64,000 nucleotides of DNA from Spisula solida (taxonomy: Eukaryota; Mollusca; Bivalvia; Venerida; Mactridae): positions 37,485,097 to 37,549,096 of the forward strand of contig OX365959.1 of NCBI GenBank assembly GCA_947247005.1, read 5' to 3'. The translations under genes were made by a program, and so were the position numbers. The notes beneath the pieces were generated by a model. That model was given only the letters and a program-made list of their open reading frames with translations, did no database searches and was not told where the DNA came from. Of the stretch, positions 36,418-47,569 are shown piece after piece. Numbering within the stretch: the first letter of the stretch is position 1; each line of letters starts with the position of its first letter.

Positions 36418-38108
36418 TAGCTCATCTGTCACATAGTGTCTGTTGTCTGTCCACAATTGCTTGTGAACACATTGGAGGCCACAGTTATGGCCCAATCTTC
36501 AGAATGTTTGTCTCTATGAAATCTAGGTCAAGTTGAAAACTAGGTCATCTGTGATCAAAGACTAGGTCAATAGGTCAAATCTTAGAAAAAGCTTGTGAAC
36601 ACGCAATTTTGGCCCAATCTTCATGAAACATGGTCATAATGTATGTCCGTATAAAATCTAGCTCAAGTTTGAAAGTGGGTCATGTGGGGTCAAAAACTAG
36701 ATCACTAGGTCAAATCTTAGAAAAAGCTTATGAACAAATTAGAGGACACAATTATGACCCAATCGTCATGAAACTTGATCAGAATGTTTTTTTCCATACA
36801 ATCTAGGTCAAGAGCGAAACTGGGTCATCTGGAGTCAAAAACTAGATCACTAGGTCAAATCTTAGAAAAAACTTGTGAACATATTAGAGGACACAATTAT
36901 TGCCCAATCTTCATGAAACATAGTCAGAATGTTTGTCTCTATGAAATCTAGATAAAGCTTGAAACTGGGTCATGTGAGGTAAGAAAATACGTCAAATCAA
37001 AGAAAAACTGTTTGTAAGCACTATAGGTCACAATTTTGGTCTATTCTGTCAATATAGGTTATCTGATGTAAATAACAAGGTTAGGACTATATGATAGCCT
37101 TGTAGCGTAATGGCTTGGTCGTAGTGAACACTCAAAAGTATAGCAGTTTCAACGTTTATTTCATACCCTCGCTCCTCTCTGACAAATAGTGATTGCACAT
37201 CCCATTTATATAAGCAAATTAGCCGACAACAAATACATAACATTATAATTAGGTAAACTAATAAAACGCTGTGTTCCGGATATTATAACTCCCTTCCCAT
37301 AACGATTGTCAAAATTGCAGCTGTCAACCCTGAGTTAACCCATGTCAACATTGACTACAATGTTATACCTTTTCTTCTTACTCAAAAAAAATAATTAAAA
37401 AAAAAACTACTATACTTGCAATTACTTAATACTCAATTTAATTTCCCCAATTTTAATTTTCCCCAAATTTATACTTATAATTAATAACTCCAGAATTCCG
37501 ATTATTGTTTACACCTTATATTTGAGATGACAATTGACACGGAGTATTTCTCCATATAATTATCACCTCTGACAACCTTGATCACATATAAGTATTACAC
37601 CTAAAAGGAAAACATACAAAACATACAAGTCTCATGGTGATCAAGGTAAACAACAATAGATTTCAATTTCATATTATATTTATCACTGTCAATTCTTATC
37701 TTTTAAATTTATCACATATAATCATAATATTGTCTATATCGTTGTAGAAACAGATTTTAATCGCGGCATTTTATAATTTCACACGGAATGTCTTTGAACA
37801 CTGGAAGATATTAACTGTACTCCTGTATTTTAGGGATATCCTCCAGCTTCATTGCAATCTGAGTTCGTGTCTATCAATCGCAGTTTCTTAATTGCCTGAA
37901 ATTTATAATTTCTAAATAATTAATATCCGTACATATTTAATGATTGATTAATTGACTACAATGTTATAACCTTGTACACGCCACTGAAGCTGCTTTTACT
38001 TGACTCTTTAAAGTTGTAAATGATTTCTTATGTCACCATGTGGGCCTTCATGGACTATTACAACAGGTGAGCGACCTAGGACCCTCTTGGCCCTTCGGGT
38101 CCTCTTGT
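36418..38108 (+). mobile_element. Bivalve-type composite repeat with ~140-bp internal units
   Basis: Starts TTTAGCTCATCTGTCAC and ends CAGGTGAGCGACC...CTCTTGGCCCTTCGGGTCCTCTTGT; the CTCATCTGTCAC and CAGGTGAGC ends are inverted relatives. Inside, about four units of roughly 135-145 bp (CTTAGAAAAAGCTTGTGAAC at 36581, 36716 and 36861, a diverged one near 36999) repeat AGGTCAAATCTTAGAAAAA, GCCCAATCTTCATGAAAC and AATGTTTGTCTCTATGAAAT. From about 37062 to 37980 unrelated AT-rich sequence intervenes, bordered by ACAAGGTTA and its inverse, perhaps a nested insertion. Confidence 0.65.
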
Positions 38109-38250
38109 ATGTCTATTTTATGGTAAAATGTAAAAATCCTTTAACAGTAACAATGTGCTTATTTTCCAGATTTTGCAGTAATAATGGTGTATAGACCATT
38201 TCATCAGGACTGTCACTTGTATACAAACATTGTAATATCATAACATTGTA

Positions 38251-39490
38251 TTTATTATACCCCCAGATACATAGTATATGTGGGCTATATTGGAGTCAAT
38301 GTTTGCTTGAGGTTGGTTGGTTGGTCTGTTGGTCCGCGCTATTTCTCTGTAACCATTGGTCTGATTTCTACGAAACTTTGCATGAGTGATCAGTACCAAG
38401 TCTAGTTATGCATATCGTAGGCACACGCTGGTCGGACAAATTTTAATGTAGTTATGGCCCTTTATTTTTTTTACACTTAAAAATTTTGTCCGTGCTATTT
38501 CTCTGTCACCAATGGTCGGATTTTAACGAAACCTTGTATGAATGATCAGTATAGATGAACCTTTTTTTTGAGCCGTGACTAATTTATGCAGCAAAGTTGA
38601 TTTATCCTAAAAGGGTATGTATATGTAAACAATACCAACAAAAGTTAAATAAGTAATTTCTTAAAGTAACCGACTACGTGGCCCAATGGATACGGCGATG
38701 TCTTATGAGACTTACTGCTCTTGGTTCGATCCATGCTATGGTCACTTTTTATATTTTTTTTCAAATCGCCTTTTGAAGTCATATTACATATGAATGTTAT
38801 GCATTACCTGGATCCATTGTATTTAATAATGAGCAATTTATTAGTCAAAAGTGAGTGTCGCGCATGTAATTAATAGTCTATGAGTATTAAACTGGTATTG
38901 ACAGGTGAACATAAAAACTGGCGTTAAATAATGCAATAAACTATAAAATATTCAATGTATCATCCGACTCCATGGACTCAGAGACAGACACAACTATCGG
39001 GTCGTCATTCAACACACCCAAATGAAGTTATATATACATCTTTGACACGAGTTTAAGTATAGAATTCAGTATAAGATAAATTAATGCTGGGTCCGAGGAA
39101 AGAAATGAAATAAAAACAGCGAAACATGACAAACCATTACATGTACATGTAGAATGAAAATTCAAAATAATTATTTAAACAAATATGTTAATGGCTTTTT
39201 AAACAATTTCTTCATATTCTTGATGAAAATAAAAAGTAGTTGAGAAAAAATAGTGCAGTTATGAGGACTTCAACCCGCATGTCTCAATCTGAAAATCAAG
39301 CTCTCTACCGATTGAGCCAGCAATACTGACAAGATAAGGTCATACAAATATATATATATCAACGCATTTTAAAGGCATCTCAAACAGGAATATTCACACA
39401 CCATGACTAAATAGTGTAATCTCCCGTCACGGCTCAAAACTTGTGGTTCATCTATACCAAGTCTAGTTGTGCATATCGTCGACATGTTCA
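38251..39490 (+). repeat. Host repeat with internal duplicate, split by an insertion
   Basis: Starts with TATTATACCCCCAGATAC. The phrase CGCTATTTCTCTGTAACCA...GATCAGTACCAAGTCTAG (38337-38407) recurs as GTGCTATTTCTCTGTCACCA...GATCAGTA (from about 38491), interrupted at 38551, and resumes at 39455 with TACCAAGTCTAGTTGTGCAT. The uninterrupted copy therefore shows the empty-site sequence of the insertion. Confidence 0.75.
38552..39454. mobile_element. Tc1/mariner-like non-autonomous element with tRNA-like ends
   Basis: 903 bp bounded by TAGATGAACC...TTTTGAGCCGTGAC and its reverse complement, inserted at a TA (38550-38551 and 39455-39456) inside a repeat whose intact copy at about 38388 gives the empty site. 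Near each end, pointing inward, is a tRNA-like sequence. Left, plus strand 38669-38745: A-box-like TGGCCCAATGG and B-box-like GGTTCGATCC. Right, minus strand about 39250-39325: TGGCTCAATCGG and GGTTGAAGTCC. Both are followed by T-rich tracts. The two differ in sequence and do not fold as perfect tRNAs. No transposase frame. Confidence 0.75.
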
Positions 39491-39554
39491 AGAACTGACT
39501 TTGGGTTTCAGGTTGAGTATTCAGGATCTTTTTTTGAGTTGGTGATTTCAACCT

Positions 39555-39756
39555 CAGCACTCAAGCTCAGCACTCAAGTTTGACACTCAAGCTCGGCACT
39601 CAAGCTCGGAACTCAAGCTCGGAACTCAAGCTCGGAACTCAAGCTCGGAACTCAAGCTCAGCACGACTCAAGCTCAGCATGACTCGAGCTCAGCACCACT
39701 TAAGCTCAGCACTCGAGCTCAGATCTCAAGCTCGGCACTCAAGCTCAGCACTCAGG
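39555..39756 (+). repeat. 13-15-bp minisatellite (AACTCAAGCTCGG type)
   Basis: CTCAAGCTCGGAACTCAAGC-type repeats, perfect at 13 bp in the centre (about 39600-39650) and degenerate at both sides (CTCAAGCTCAGCAC). ORFs across it are artefacts. Confidence 0.9.
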
Positions 39757-40223
39757 TTAATTCAGTGTTTGTAGCTGTGGGTTAAAGCCCCATAATGGTT
39801 AAGGATTGTTAGTACCAGCTCTACCCTGTACTGGGTTGAAGATTGTGAGCATGAGCACGCTTCTGGCACTTGTCAAGGTTTGAGGTTGTCAGTTCAAGCA
39901 CTCAATATTGTTGTATTTTTGTGAGATCAAGAAAAAGCTCCTTGATTATTAAGCTTTGTTTTTGCTCAACTTGAGTATGAAACTTGATAATTAAGCTCCT
40001 AGTAAGTCCAACAAGTAAAAGTCTTTCCTATACCAGAAATTATTACTCAGCTTGAAGATCATCCATGTAACATAAAAGTTACAGTAAATTATGAGACAAT
40101 AATTTTATTCTTACTGTTTGAAATTCTGCTGAGCATGGAAAAAGCTTTATAATGAACGGGCCATGTGTGATATTGTGAGTACAATTCTAACATGTGGCAG
40201 GGTTATTTAAAGTTTGTGCACTT

Positions 40224-40610
40224 CAGGGGCGTAGCTTAGTCGAAATCAATGTGTAGGCCACGTTAATTTAGGGGGTTCCGGGGGCATGCTCCCCCGGAAT
40301 TTTTTTAACTTCTATATCGTCGCAGGTGCATTCCTAGCCGTTTTCAGACTAAAAAACAAGAACAACCATGACACACAATTGTGATAGGGCAAATATAATT
40401 CTTCAAAATTTTCGATTTTTTTGAAATTATAAACTGTCGTGTGTGATCTCTGGGCTGTTTTCAGACTAAATATCAGTAACAGTCCATGTGAGTTTGACAC
40501 TCCTATACCCAATACCCCCATTGATTTTATTGCATTTTTGGCATTCTTATTTTTTTCGACTTTCTGTGAAAAAGTGTAGGCCGCGGCCTATATGGCCTAT
40601 AGGAAGTGAC
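40224..40610 (+). mobile_element. Relative of the CAGGGGCGTAGCT element, right end unclear
   Basis: Begins CAGGGGCGTAGCTTAGTCG and includes the palindromic CCGGGGGCATGCTCCCCCGG, as do the 22.8-24.5 kb copies. The right part (TGTAGGCCGCGGCCTATATG) differs and no inverted end was found. Confidence 0.5.
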
Positions 40611-42100
40611 TTGAACAATGTCTAATGTTATGACAAAGACCTAAATATACACAGATCGGACATCTAATTGAAAACGGAGAGAATATGCAAAATAGCATGC
40701 AGCAGACTCGGATAATTTGCATGAGACCAATATCTCATTTTGAAGAGCTAAGCTTCTTCTATTGCTTGATGTATTTTTCTATCTCTTATCGAAATCAGAA
40801 CATTATTGTTTGAATGAGGCAAATTGGGTATTTTCTGATAAAATTGGAATTTCAATTAAAATGGGAGTAGGTCTGGCTCTTTGAGGTCTATTGTTGTATT
40901 CCTTGACTGATTTCAATAAATTAGGTATCATTTTGAAGCAGAATAATAAATCTATTGCATAAACTTATTAGTTTTTTCCTATGTATATTAAAACAGGGGA
41001 TATAAGTTATTAAAGACAAACGAAATTTCACGAGATTTCAGGAAACTGCCGCGAGATATTGTGAGATTTGGTACATTTTTCCAATCTTTGTATATATAAG
41101 TCTTTGGTTATGAGTTCACACCCTGACACTTGGTATAGAATGGTACAAGACACTAAGTTCAAGTTGTGTTATTTACTCATTCCATGCACTTATCTATCCA
41201 TTTCCAGAAAGAAATCGCATATGCGCATACGAAATCATCCGCGTGGAACGGTTGGTGCGAAATAGCTTATGCACACGTGGTCCTTGTGCCTGACATGTGC
41301 GGTGTTCGTAATTGGAAGGAATGAATTCTCTGTCAATTGGCTTTTATGAAAAACATTTAAACTTAGCAAGACTAATCTAGTTCATTGCGTAGTTAGGTTC
41401 TATTAAAAAAGAATGTTAACATTTAAATTGGGATTTAATTGAACGCCGAATATTTTCAATCAAATTGGGTCACATCCGATTTCTACTGATTGGTGTTTTA
41501 TATTGCCAGTCTTTATTTTGTCTGCTTCTGTGACAAGGACAAAGGTAATGGAAGTGTCATCGCTGTGAGGAGGTTAGAAACCGCGAAAAAGTGTTGACAA
41601 CAAATAGCAAAAACTCCAAAGGTATTGGAGACACTTTTTTGCTATTAAAATCCCCTAGCTCAGGTATACTTTTTATGCAAGCCAGAGATATGATTGCATC
41701 AGCTTTAAAATGATACTAGTATACTGTGAAAATAGTCATTTTTGTACTTTTTTACTAAAAAATATATGGGTGGGGAAGAACAAAGGTCAATGACTGTCCC
41801 ACCTAAGGTGTCAGCCTTACATTTTAATGTTGTTGCAATGTATGTTGTCTATAGGCTCTGAAACTGACACAGCAGACTGTATTTTCTCATTCAATTTGGC
41901 TGTTTTAAGAAATAGGCTTGACTGTTCGCGGCCTGTCGTAACCAGGAATTTAGCTAATATGTCTCCTGCCACCTTAAAATACGGAACAATTGGTGTTATT
42001 TTAGGGATAACTCTTGTATTTCTTGATGAATTATTATACGAAATAGAAGTAGTTTCCTCCCTTCCTCTACATTACTTTTAAGTTAAGTGCAATAACAAAA
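40611..42100. other. No gene supported
   Basis: AT-rich sequence without a supported feature. The frames from 41068 and 41827 lack any recognisable motif, splice site pair or codon bias and are treated as chance. Confidence 0.4.
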
Positions 42101-42109
42101 TAGGATTAG

Positions 42110-42800
42110 TAACGAACGCCAGTACAAATTTATATGTATTGTGCGTGGTCAGTAATGGCTGTAACCATATGTGAAAAAAACATTTATGTAGTCTGCACCA
42201 CATTATGGTTAAAAATGGCTGTACCCATATGTAGTCTGTACCACATATTGTTAGGAATGGCTGTATATAGTGTATACTCATCTGTAGTATTGTATCAAAA
42301 TTGCCAGGAATGACTGTACCCATCAGTGGTATGTACCCTGTATTTGTTAGGAATGGCTGTGTACTCGTCTGTACTATGGACTACATACGAAGGTCATTCA
42401 ATATATAATGCAAACTAACTCATAAATTCTTACATACAATTTTAATCATTCAAAGATGGACATAATCATTAAAAGTTTTCTTCTATTTGATCAATGACCG
42501 ACTTCAATAATTTCGACAGACCTTCTATTCGCGTTGCTAGGCAACTGTGCACATACACTCTAAACTACATGGCCGCGGTCTATTCATTCGAATCTAAATC
42601 AGGAAGTCGAATCCCCAGGTTACTACAGTCTCATTTCCGACTGGAATGAACATATCTACGTCTCATATATAGCTTAAAGTAAGGATATATGGACTCCATA
42701 TGGCCAGGGATGAATGTACCCATAAGTAGTATACATTGTATCCTGTATTTGTTAGGAATGGCTATATATATACTGATCTGTACTATGGACTCAATATATA
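42110..42800 (+). repeat. Degenerate tandem repeats (GTTAGGAATGGCTGTA type)
   Basis: Irregular units carrying GGAATGGCTGTA, CCCATATGTAGTCTGTAC, GTATTTGTTAGGAATGGCT and CTGTACTATGGACT, present at 42140-42385 and again at 42690-42795. Mariner-type ends follow CTGTACTATGGACT on both occasions (42386 and 42799), so the repeat unit seems to include the transposon end. Confidence 0.6.
42386..42411 (+). mobile_element. Mariner-type terminal sequence, solo (diverged)
   Basis: TACGAAGGTCATTCAATATA then TAATGC; similar in layout to mariner ends (ACGAGGGTCATTCA-type). No second end or transposase detected. Confidence 0.4.
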
Positions 42801-42827
42801 CGAGGGGTGTTCGATATGCATTGTCAC
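42799..42827 (+). mobile_element. Mariner-type terminal sequence, solo
   Basis: TACGAGGGGTGTTCGATATG then CATTGTCAC, nearly identical to 35973-36002. The sequence after it does not match that after 35973 beyond about 30 bp. Confidence 0.5.
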
Positions 42828-43800
42828 TTGGGTCACAAATAAGAAAATTCGTTAATATCTTTAAATCTTTTTACATTTCTGGAACCATCAAGATTTCCGC
42901 AATATTTCGCGAAAAAAATCAATTAAATTTAATAACCGGAATGTTGTTTCTGTTGCCTTTTCAAAGGGCTAGTAATCGACACTGCGACTTTTTGCGAATA
43001 ACTGTCGATTAAAACTTCCTTTCGGGAAATAATCTTATTCCACAACTATCATACCGTAAATAATCTAAATTCCTTCGATAAAAACACAAGATAACCATTG
43101 ATGCAAAGCATCAAAGGGCGCCATTAAAGAAGTTCTGAAAACTGTAGACATATATGATTGATCTTTATAAGAAACAGCAGGTGTTGTATTTTTCAAAATA
43201 TAATGGCAAAAGTGAAATACAAAAAATATATTTTCATCTTGAATATTAAGGATCTTAGTTTGTACCTTAATCCTCTTGTACAAGCATGTTTTATAAATAT
43301 ACGCATGCTATTCATTTAATATTATCAAATGGCAAACAATGCAGATGCACATCATTTACAACTCATTTCAGTGTGATGTGATGTGTAGTAACTTCATAAT
43401 GCTAATTTCAGTTTATTGGCAATTAGTATAATGTAATAGTCAAATGGTGTATTGTGTGTAAAGTTTGTATAGCTATATATCCGATAGCAATTCAGTATGT
43501 GCAAATTCCATGTTTGGTGCATACTATTTCATTGGTTGTATCACGCATGTTAATTAAATGCGTGGCTGTATAAATTTAACAAACAAAGCTGAGTCTAAAG
43601 GCATTGCTATCAATTTGAAATTTTCTATATGATAAGTTAAAAATAACAAGAATAAAATACAACAGGTATTTGAACTTTGTTTTTTTTATAAACAGAAAAC
43701 TATTAACAATACAAGACATATGTGTTGCATAACCATGACACATAGAACGTGCCAAATCTGTATAGACAACCAAATGTATTTGTTTAGAAGCAACATTATT
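42828..43800. other. No gene seen
   Basis: AT-rich sequence without structure I can support; frames here are short and unremarkable. Confidence 0.4.
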
Positions 43801-44460
43801 TAAATCTTTATAGACTCTAGAATCAATTGCTTTCTAGACACTAAATCTATACAGATGTCAAGTTTATTCATGAGTCTATACGCTTAGATGTATTCAAATA
43901 CGTATAGCAAGAATCGAGAACAATTGATGTAGAAGATGAGTCTACCAAGACTCAAAAACTCTACCGAGGACCAGTGAGTTACCAGCTAATTCAGATCTGT
44001 ATAGAAACCATTTTAAAGGGGCATGTCCTGGAACTGTAGTGTTTCGAATAGCAATCAAAGTGGTATCATTTTAATACCTTAGTCAAGTAATGAAAAATCT
44101 GCAAAAAGTCACGAAATATCCCGCTAGTTTAAAAAAAAATATTTCAAGAATAACTAAATATTGTTGTCGTCAATAAAAGGCTGACAGCCTTTTATTCAAA
44201 TCGATATACAAAATATCGAAGCGCGCGTTATAGAGTAACTTTTTAAGTCTAATTCTTCTATGACTTTTCAGTAATAGTTGGTTTTACAAGTGATAAACAC
44301 AATTTTGTTGTATGCAACCTAAGACACTCCAGTTCCAGGGCATGCCCCTTTAAGTGTCTAGATACCTGTAAAAGCAAATGCGTTCAAATCTGTATAGACA
44401 CATCTCTCCATTGGCAGAACGACTGAAATCTATATCTAAGACAAGTTTTAGCTATTCCAA
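43750..44460. repeat. Scattered TCTGTATAGAC repeats around a MITE
   Basis: AAATCTGTATAGAC-like words occur at about 43755, 43845 (inverted), 43995 and 44388, with GAGTCTATAC variants between. The copies at 43995 and 44388 flank the 44013-44353 MITE, which has inserted into this older repeat. Confidence 0.5.
44013..44353. mobile_element. MITE with TTAAAGGGGCATG..CCTGGAACTG ends
   Basis: The left end TTAAAGGGGCATGTCCTGGA and the reverse complement of the right end (TTAAAGGGGCATGCCCTGGA) agree at 19 of 20 bases, and the match continues for about ten more (ACTGNAGTGT). About 341 bp, non-coding, with a central hairpin AAAAGGCTGACAGCCTTTT. Confidence 0.85.
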
Positions 44461-44591
44461 AAATAGTTTCCAGGGCATATCCATTTACCATGAAATGTTT
44501 TAAGATATAGCATTTCAATGTAGACTGCAGGGTCGGTCAAAGTTGTGCATTAAAAAGCTGGATAGCTATAATGTCGCTGATATGCAGTACG

Positions 44592-44636
44592 TACGGGTCA
44601 TTCAATTTATATCGCATTGTATATTGAATGACCCTC
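44592..44636. mobile_element. Palindromic mariner-end remnant
   Basis: GGGTCATTCAAT ... ATTGAATGACCC: 12-bp perfect arms (44595-44606 and 44623-44634) separated by 16 bp. The word resembles the mariner end at 42386, so this may be two ends brought together by internal deletion. Confidence 0.5.
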
Positions 44637-45183
44637 AATTAAACAAATAGTCGGTATCAATTTGTTCATTTGTTACTTTGTACGTGGTTTTTCAAAATTG
44701 GTACCGACTATTTTGTTTCATTGAAGAATCTTTTCAGAGAAATCTGAACGTGGCACATCTTAATCCATACGCTGCACTTCTTGGGTTTTATAGATTACAA
44801 TGTGGTAGATACATATATTTATAGAAACTCTAATATTTACCTCGTCGAACGCGATTTAAGAGCCGTGCCGAGTAACGGTTTTTCCTGTTCTAAAAATAGA
44901 CGGTGTACCCAGTGTATTTACTGATATGAAGCCGCTGTTCGTAAGCGATACGCTGATTGGTTGTTTATTTGCTGTGGACACTGGGTGTAATGCAGATCAA
45001 TGAATTGTGGGGAGTAGGATATGTAAGATTACGTAAGGTCTGTTGGTCAGCCGGTACCTTCATGTTAATGAGATATTTGGCCGGGGCGACACAATTAGCT
45101 TTATGCAAATAAGTAATTTCACCGGCCGGATCAGCGAGGTTCGTAAGGGGAATTTATGTATGTTAATCAAATAAAGTTATATT

Positions 45184-45330
45184 ATATAGTTAAATTGAGG
45201 CTCCACGCGGGAAATTATTTATAAAATTCTTACAAATTGAGGCTCAACACGGAGAAGTGTTCATAAACTTCATACAAGTTTAGGCTCACCATGGTGGAAT
45301 TGTCTTCCAGCTCATTATAACAAAGTCCTC
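45184..45330 (+). repeat. Short tandem repeat, ~52 bp x 3
   Basis: AAATTGAGGCTC recurs at about 45192, 45236 and (as AAGTTTAGGCTC) 45287, each followed by a short GC phrase and ATTCATAAA-like sequence. Divergent and short. Confidence 0.5.
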
Positions 45331-45829
45331 CAATACAGACGCCCCGATCCATCGGGGCGCCAATGATTTGCTGTACTTGATTGCCATTTTGAACAAAATA
45401 AGAGCATTTCAAAGTCGCGAAAATAGGTGTCAAAATTAGTCAAAAAAGCATGCTATTTTTCATTGACAATTTTCGATTAGTTTTATTGATTGAAATTTGA
45501 CATATCATACATGTATGTTAGCCATAGACAATCAACATCGATTTCTGGGAAGAATTTGCGATCAAATAACAATTGATATGAAGTTATTGGTGCGTGATAC
45601 AACAAGCATCATTTGGAATAAATAAGAGTGATCTCCCTTCGTTCATTCTACAGATAACTGAACAACTTGAGATGAAAATTTGAACCGACATGCATAGTCT
45701 CAAAATACTTATTTCGATGGTTCACTCTGTTGTTCTATGTTTTTAGAGTGTTTGTGTAGAATTTCAGGGTTAAGTATTGAAGGATATTGATATTGCACAT
45801 AGTTTTAGTATGCGACCAAGCAATAGCCG

Positions 45830-47569
45830 ACAGATACGTTACGTTGCATTAAAGACTAGGTTATTTGAATAAGTGATATAAATAGTTATCAAACATATTG
45901 TACCTGTAAAGTCATTGGTATTTTGTATTATATTCCATAACAACCATGATGGCAAAACTTGTTAAAATGAATAAATTTTTAGCTTATTGATTCATTTGGA
46001 GTGGTTTATCAGTACGTTTTGATTGATATCATTATAACATTCTCTGCAACATAGATTTTTCGTCGCAAACACCTTTTAAAGAAGAAATACTATTCTTCAA
46101 GCTGTAAACACAATGTTGTCAGAGTTACACAGATGCACGTTTTAAAATTATAGTTTCTTCGGGTATGTAGACGTACGTGTGTCGTCTTGTAACGTATCTG
46201 TCTATCAAAAAATGTTTTTGTTTCCTCACCAAAACAACATAAATAGCGTTATAAATCTCTAATTTCATCATCTTTATAGTGGCGTAACGTATCTGTTGCT
46301 AACGTAAAGTTGTTGAAGAAAAGTAACTCAACATAACGATCCAGCTAAATATTACAAATGTTTCAAAACATGTATAATGTAATAAGTAGACTGCAACATA
46401 CTAATAAGGAAACCACGGTTCACATATATTATATACCAAATGGTACTTGTCAAATTGGCGTAGGGTATTCACCTCGTCTGTATCTTAATTGTGAAAGCAT
46501 CTCTAAATATAAGCTGAATGGGTTCAGCACACATCAGAAAATGAATGAAAGAACTTCACTTACAAACACCTTTCCTCAATTAAGTTTGAATTAAGACCAA
46601 AGTTAGCAAAATAAAATTGGTAGTAATGAAAAGTTATTACATGAAAAGCCAGCGTGTTAAATAGTCCCCACTATCTTAGAGGAATTAAACTGGGAACATC
46701 ATGGACAGTCTAGATGACACTGACGCAGACGCAGACGCAGACGCAAATTGAACAAATAGGACCTAAGTCACTTAAAATTGCATAAATCATTATATTTAGT
46801 CAATCTCTATGTCAGGATTTGTACATAAAAGCGAAAAACAGATACGTTACGTAGCTAAACAGATACGTTACGAGATGTTATGAAGCTTTTTATTTGAATT
46901 AAGTGCTGTAACTTCGAAATTAGTTTCTTTATATTAACAAACACTTATATAGTGTGTATTTTTAATATGATAATATTGAAATTCAGCCATGATTGACGAG
47001 AATTAACTCGCGTTTTAAGGTCTTCCTCTGATTCTCCAAGAAGCACCATCCGAATATGCACGTAGGTGCATTCAATATGACGATGGGTGATCTCTGGAAG
47101 TCATCTTCCCATAGTGGATCACTTAACAATGTAATTTATGAACACTGACAGGAATAAGGTGCTTAAAATGCACGTATTTTAGCAGATATACAAATATGCC
47201 GTAACGTATCTGGTCAGTGTAACGTATCTGTCAAACAAACGTTTAAGCACATTAAAAAATTAAGATTATAGGGTATTTGTATGATTATTTCTACATAATT
47301 GCAATCATTTGATGATATTTCAAGTGAAAATAATTTATTTGTGCAACAGCTACATGTGCTTATTGAATAATTTCACAAAACGCACGTAACGTATCTGTTT
47401 TAAAACTTTGAAAAAGTGTCAGTTCACTGTTTGAATCTTCGTTTCTTAGAAATATACTACTTTCTCTGTACAATTTCTATATTCCAATTAGTCAAAATGC
47501 CCATGCAATGATGAAAAATACGTGTTTATCTATCTAATCATTGACATATTAGCAGCGTAACGTATCTGT
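45830..47569. repeat. Nine copies of the 13-mer GTAACGTATCTGT in 1.74 kb
   Basis: Reverse orientation (ACAGATACGTTAC) at 45830, 46838 and 46859; forward at 46189, 46284, 47201 (last base G), 47219, 47386 and 47557. Two close pairs are 21 and 18 bp apart. Flanking sequence is not obviously shared, although some larger spacings are near 170 bp or multiples of it. No gene is evident between the copies. Function unknown: decayed satellite remnants or a cluster of protein-binding sites. Confidence 0.9.

Noticed and set aside
36490..37020. Recurrent GTCA/AGGTCA words as a nuclear-receptor response-element cluster
   Set aside because: They are part of a ~140-bp tandem unit common to bivalve dispersed repeats, so the AGGTCA recurrence is explained by the repeat.
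38669..38745. Functional tRNA gene
   Set aside because: A- and B-box-like words are present, but the T stem does not pair properly and the sequence sits in a transposable element.
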